A stretch of DNA of 64,000 nucleotides from Typha latifolia (lineage: Eukaryota; Streptophyta; Magnoliopsida; Poales; Typhaceae). Where the stretch lies: NCBI GenBank assembly GCA_019914945.1, contig CM034101.1:5591188-5655187 (forward strand), written 5' to 3'. Below are positions 59,870 through 64,000 of this stretch, in pieces. The number at the start of each line of letters is the position of its first letter. Position 1 is the stretch's first letter. A model generated the notes under the pieces. The model was not told the origin of the DNA. It saw only the letters and a program-made list of their open reading frames with translations, and did no database searches. Both the position numbers and the translations under genes were made by a program.

Positions 59870-60688
59870 CTCATAAGACATTAGGCATAATAAATAAAAT
59901 CTAGTTATCTTATTTATTATTCTTATATCATTTAGATAAAGTCTTAGTACGTTAGGATTTTATTTAATTAGCTAAATTCAGCTCTGTACAGTTTTAGAAA
60001 AATATTTGCAAAATATTCTATAGATACCAGAATAATATCAAACTTGTTGGATAAGATCGCAACCTCCATATCTACAACTTTTTTAGAAAAATGAAGGGTT
60101 AATCCGAGAAGATAAGGAAGATTGGTTTAATTAAATTTGTTTTAGACTTTTTGATTTAATCCCTATAAATAGGGCCTTATGGCTTGTATCTTAGGCATGC
60201 TGGGAATAGTAGTGCCCGCCCATTCTGTCTCGCCCGCCTTTCCGGTCCGTCAATAAAATATTAATTAGCTTTTGCCCTGGCATCTCTCTCAACTAGGCCA
60301 CAAGCCTCTACATCTCCCTCCTCTCTCTTCACTAACTAATGCCACCTTTTCTATTGGCACGGTCTCATTTAGCTTCTAATCTCTCTTTGCCACCGATCCT
60401 CCTAGTTCCATAGGGCTAGCCTACTTCTCCCCCTTCGTCTCTTTATCTTAACCTTCTCTACCTCTCATATAGTTTTTACTATAGTTGTAGGCCAATCATA
60501 GCCTTCAACCATTTATCGCATCCACATTCACAAACCATCACCATCATCTATTGCCAAGCCCTCTCCATTAGCTACTCGGCCTCCACTCCATCATCACCTC
60601 CATCCTATGCCTAAAAATCCATGCCTTCACCAGCGGATCTCAAATCCCATGCAGAAAGCTATGAATCGAATCAAGCTGATTCTTAACA
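59870..60688 (+). mobile_element. Family B LTR inserted in the LINE RT
   Basis: ATAAC occurs immediately on both sides (59865-59869, 60689-60693), and LINE RT reads up to each side (ARIFKEV on one, YSEFSRQEIN on the other). It matches the sense strand of 56864-57689 but lacks about the first 30 bp, so the 5' end is eroded or the ATAAC match is partly chance. Confidence 0.75.
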
Positions 60689-60693
60689 ATAAC

Positions 60694-61460
60694 TTCCTTA
60701 AATATTCTAGCTTCAGCTTCCGATGCTTTGCCAAATAGGAGAAGATCGTCTACGAACATTAAGTGAGTGAGGGATGGAGCAGTATGGGCTATTTTAATAC
60801 CCCGAAGCCTATGGATTTCCATTTCATTATATAGCAACAAGGAGAGAATATTCGAGCCCACTATAAAATGATATGGGGATAGATGGCACCCTTGGCACAA
60901 GCCCCTCGACGCAAAGAATCTCCTGTCCACCTGGCCGTTGATCTCAACTACTATACTTGTTGTGGAAATGCAAGTATTGACCAGTTGGATAAAGTTGCTA
61001 GGAAACCTGATTAGTTTGAGCCCGTCACATACCAGGCGCCACTCCATTCTGTCGAATGCCTTTGACAGGTCTGCTTTTAGGAGAAAAGTGCATGTTTTAC
61101 TCTTTGAGTTTTTGATGAAGTTCATCACCTCCTAGGCTATGATCTAGTTATCAATGATCTATCTGCATGGAATGAATGAACTTTGCATCTTGGTTATCAC
61201 TCGGTCCAAGTGGGATTTCCTTCATTTTGCCAGAAGCTTTGTAACAAGTTTAAGTGTTGGTCAGAATTCCCCCATTCTAGAGGCATTGGCTTTCTTTGGG
61301 ATTAGGATTATGTTGGTGTAGTTTGTGGCTCTTTCTAGCTAGCCATGGTTGAAGAAATGGGTGACCATCCTGTGTACACTCTCTTTGAGCTCAGGCCACA
61401 TTATCTGAAGGAACATTGCATTGAGGCCATCTAGGCTAGGAGCTTAGTTCGATGCAAATT
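60694..61460 (-). pseudogene. LINE reverse transcriptase, N-terminal part
   Basis: FLLKADLSKAFDRMEW gives the first catalytic Asp, SRGLCQGCHLSPYHF is the turn motif and LTHLMFVDDLLLFGKAS carries the DD pair (FVDD, where most plant LINEs have FADD). Upstream frames show NIILIPKKANASR and KLVTKLLAKWRKSHLDRVI. The catalytic residues are intact, but stops lie upstream of the 61128 start. Confidence 0.85.
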
Positions 61461-61489
61461 TGATATGATCTCCCCTTTAGGCTAAGGTT

Positions 61490-62351
61490 CGATCTCTCCC
61501 GATTTTCAGATCGGGACTAGATCTGACATGGAACTTTGGAAATAGATCTTAAAAGATGTCGTCGTCCGATCGACTTGATATTTTCATATGTTGTAGCCCC
61601 GGAAAAAATCTTTCCAACAAATCAAGTTTCAGGCGAATCGGATGTAGAGATCTCAAGATATCATTCGATTAGTGAAAAAATATCAAGGGGTATGTCTTAG
61701 GATCCGTGGATGGAGGCACGAGATCCTAGACGATGGTGTATGGTGGTGGACCGGCATTAATGGGGTGACACCGGTGAATAAGTGGTGGTGGAAGGGTTAT
61801 GGGTGATGGAAGGGTTAGGGCAAATGTTGGATAGATTGGAAGAAGGCGGAGGAGAGGGCCGCCCGTAAAGGACTAGGGTGATTGGCCGGTCGAGGGAGGT
61901 TAGAAGTGGCGTTGCCGGGAATCGAGAGAACGGGAGCGAAGAAGACGAAGGAGATGAGGCAAAAACTCAATTCATCAATAATGACTCCATGGTTTCCATC
62001 CACATCTTTAGAGACTAACCAATAATTTAAAATTAACCCTAAATAGTGCATTTTTGCCGACCACGTTCGAACGCGCCCGATCGCATTCGAACGCACACAT
62101 GTTTCCCTTCTCTCGATTTCCGAATGCGATATAGGCGTTCGCAGGCGCATTCAAATGCGGCGTTCGAATGCACAATTCACACTCTCTAGATATGCGAACC
62201 TGATGTAAGTGTTCGAACGCACTCCACCAGCGTTCGAACGCGACATACAGAAAAGTTATTTTTCTAGAATTAAACACTAAAACAAAAGACAAAGACATCC
62301 CTAAAGTGTATCCATGCTCGAGACGACATCGGTGAAGCTCGAATCGTATCA
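61490..62351 (-). repeat. 3' LTR (family A) of the minus-strand gypsy element at the right edge
   Basis: The upper end is fixed at 62351 (sense TGATACGATTCGAG after the purine-rich GGAAGCATGGTGGAT). The lower end is estimated from the length of sister LTRs. It has a palindrome array at 62060-62245, including a perfect GCGTTCGAACGC at 62230-62241. Confidence 0.75.
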
Positions 62352-62371
62352 ATCCACCATGCTTCCACAAT

Positions 62372-64000
62372 CTTGTCCTCAAGGTTTGAAATTAGGGAAG
62401 CGATCTTTGAACTCTAACTCAAGCTCCTCAATGATTTGATCCTCAGCATTGATTCCCACATATCTGAAAATAAAGGAAAGGTTGGTGCTGTAAAAAAGGC
62501 GAGCTCACTTGTGTCCGATTGGCATGAAAGAGCATCGGCCACTCGGTTCTCGATCCCCTTTTTGTAGACTAGTTTGTAGTCATACCCAAGGAGTTTCGTG
62601 ACCCATCGTTGCTGTGCTAGGGTGTGCACATATTGCTCCATGAAGTAGGGTAAGCTACGCTGGTCCGTGCGGATAGTAAACCGTTGGCCAATCAAGTAGG
62701 GTCGCCATTTGGTGACAGCGTGTAGAATTGCTAGCATTTCGCGCTCATAGGTGGATAGCTGTCGCAACCGGTTTGACAATGCATTGGCTCATATATGCCA
62801 CGGGTCTGCCCTCTTGCAGCAAAACTGCTACAGTGCCCTCACCCGAAACGTCGCATTCCACCACAAAGGGCTTGCTAAAATTCGATAGTGCTAGAACCGG
62901 AGCGGTAGACATAGATGTCTTCAAGGCTTTGAAGGCCTCTATCGCCTTGCCCGTCCATTGAAACCCATCTTTTCTGAGTAAGGAGGTCAGCGGGGTAGCA
63001 ATTTTGCCATAGTTGGCAACGAATCGTCGGTAGTACCCCGTCAACCCAAGGAATCCCCTCAATTTCTGCTGATTAGCGGGAATCGGCCAGTCCACCATGT
63101 TCTTGATCTTGCTTGGATCGACTTCCACTCTTCTTGCTGAGATTATATGTCCCAAGTACATCACTCATGGCTCTCCCCAGAGACACTTGCTCATCTTGAC
63201 TTTTAACTGGTTTTGTTGCAAGATATTCAACACCTCACGCACATGCCGGAAGTGCTCGCTCCAATTCCTGCTATACACTAGAATATCGTCAAAGAAGACG
63301 AGCACATACCTACGTAAGAGCGGGCGAAAAAGGTCATTCATCAGCCCTTGGAAGGTGGTTGGTGCATTGGTGAGCCCAAATGGCATGACTCGGAACTCAT
63401 AGTGGCTATCATGAGTTTGGAATGTCATTTTGTGCACATCTTTCGGATCGACGCGGATTTGATGGTACCCTGCTCTTAAGTCAAGTTTGCTGAAGTAAGT
63501 TGACCCTGTGAGTTCATCTAGCAACTCCTCCATCACTAGTATTAGATACCGGTCTTTGACGATAATCACATTCAAGGCTCGGTAGTCAACGCAAAATTGC
63601 CAACTCCCATCTTTCTTCCGAACAAGCAGCACCGGTGACGAGTAGGCACTTCTATTTGAATAATCCCTTGCTCGAGCATTTCCACCACCAATTTGATGAT
63701 CTCTTCCTTTTGAACATGCGAGTACCGATAGGGTCGGACATTTGCTGGTTCAGCCCCTGGAATGATCTGGATGCGATGGTCGTGCCGACGGGTCGGTGGC
63801 AGTCCTCGGGGTTCCTCGAAGAGATCCTTGAATTCCTGCAGCAGCTCTTGCATGTCAATGGCTATTTCCCTTGGTGGTGGATGTTCTGGTTCAGCAACAG
63901 CCATTTGCAATAGTAGAGCTCGGTCCCCTACACAAGAAGACCCAAAAGTGGTCGCAACATCGGCTCTTGCCGCGATTGGTTTCCATCCAACAGCACCCTT
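62372..64000 (-). pseudogene. pol: Ty3/gypsy pol: RT and RNase H, integrase absent; runs off the window
   Basis: Minus order from the window edge: EFKDLFEEPRGLPP and PYRYSHVQKEEI (63650-63840), RT with [49 protein letters not shown] and VFFDDILVYS (63165-63632; catalytic Asps present), connection YLGHIISARRVEVDPSKI and FLGLTGYYRRFV, then RNase H with VVECDVSGEG (62745-63164) and YEREMLAILHAVTKWRPYL, IRTDQRSL and the DALS end (62500-62750). One in-frame stop (63165-63167), a frameshift at about 62770 and another at about 63620 disable it. After DALSCQ come about 40 unrelated codons and then the landmark CTTGTCCTCAAGG (62372-62384) and the LTR. No integrase is present. Confidence 0.9.

Larger units (their letters stand above)
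58010..61480 (-). mobile_element. LINE (L1-type), 5'-truncated and split by an LTR
   Basis: Minus-strand order: RT (61460 to 60694), inserted LTR (60688-59870), RT thumb region (59864-59372), zf-RVT (59258 to about 58600) and RNase H (58590-58143). No endonuclease domain is seen; the element ends against the gypsy LTR near 61490. The 3' end lies near 58010 without a clear poly-A tract. All frames contain stops or shifts. Confidence 0.85.

Overview
The window looks like nuclear DNA of a flowering plant. A monocot is likely, because the only intact gene has a very GC-rich first exon set in AT-rich flanks; this is inference, and no species is claimed. No rRNA, tRNA, CRISPR array, organelle gene or bacterial operon was seen.

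Region 1-8 kb holds the one convincing host gene, a three-exon gibberellin 20-oxidase on the + strand (3182-4596). A long compound microsatellite (GT)7(AT)5(GA)33 lies just upstream. The rest is AT-rich intergenic DNA. From 8 to 13 kb there are two reverse-oriented solo LTRs. Between them is a nested pair of TIR elements with perfect 9-bp target duplications: a roughly 470-bp MITE-like element split by a 1.7-kb Pack-MULE, which carries an antisense fragment of an AGCVIII (D6PK-like) protein kinase. From 13 to 19 kb there is little apart from microsatellites and a possible SINE.

From 19 to 39.4 kb the DNA is almost entirely Ty3/gypsy-type LTR material. It includes one structurally complete but decayed element (19173-24145, 5-bp TSD CTTGA) that has no integrase region. 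It also includes several gag-only or gag-protease remnants, and LTRs abutting in opposite orientations, among them a tail-to-tail pair at 31478-33206. From 39.4 to 45.5 kb there are degenerate LTR-like pieces, a possible CACTA terminus, a Sirevirus gag fragment and a LINE fragment. From 45.6 to 52.5 kb lies a minus-strand Ty1/copia (Sirevirus-like) element. Its polymerase is broken, an extra 'putative plant transposon protein' ORF sits in the env position, and part of pol is duplicated. From 52.7 to 54.7 kb is the 5' end of a minus-strand gypsy element (LTR, primer-binding site, gag). From 54.7 to 56 kb is a forward copia fragment ending in a fourfold repeat of its PPT/LTR junction. From 56.9 to 64 kb come a solo LTR with intact TSD, a minus-strand LINE split by another LTR, and the 3' half of a gypsy element (RT-RNase H, no integrase, 3' LTR).

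Apart from the gibberellin oxidase, the coding sequences seen belong to mobile elements, and nearly all are broken by stops, frameshifts or deletions. The most unusual feature is an array of short CpG palindromes (GCGTTCGAACGC and decayed forms). It occurs inside LTRs of the gypsy-type family and also in the LTR and internal leader of the unrelated copia-type element. All calls rest on reading the sequence; no alignment or database search was run.
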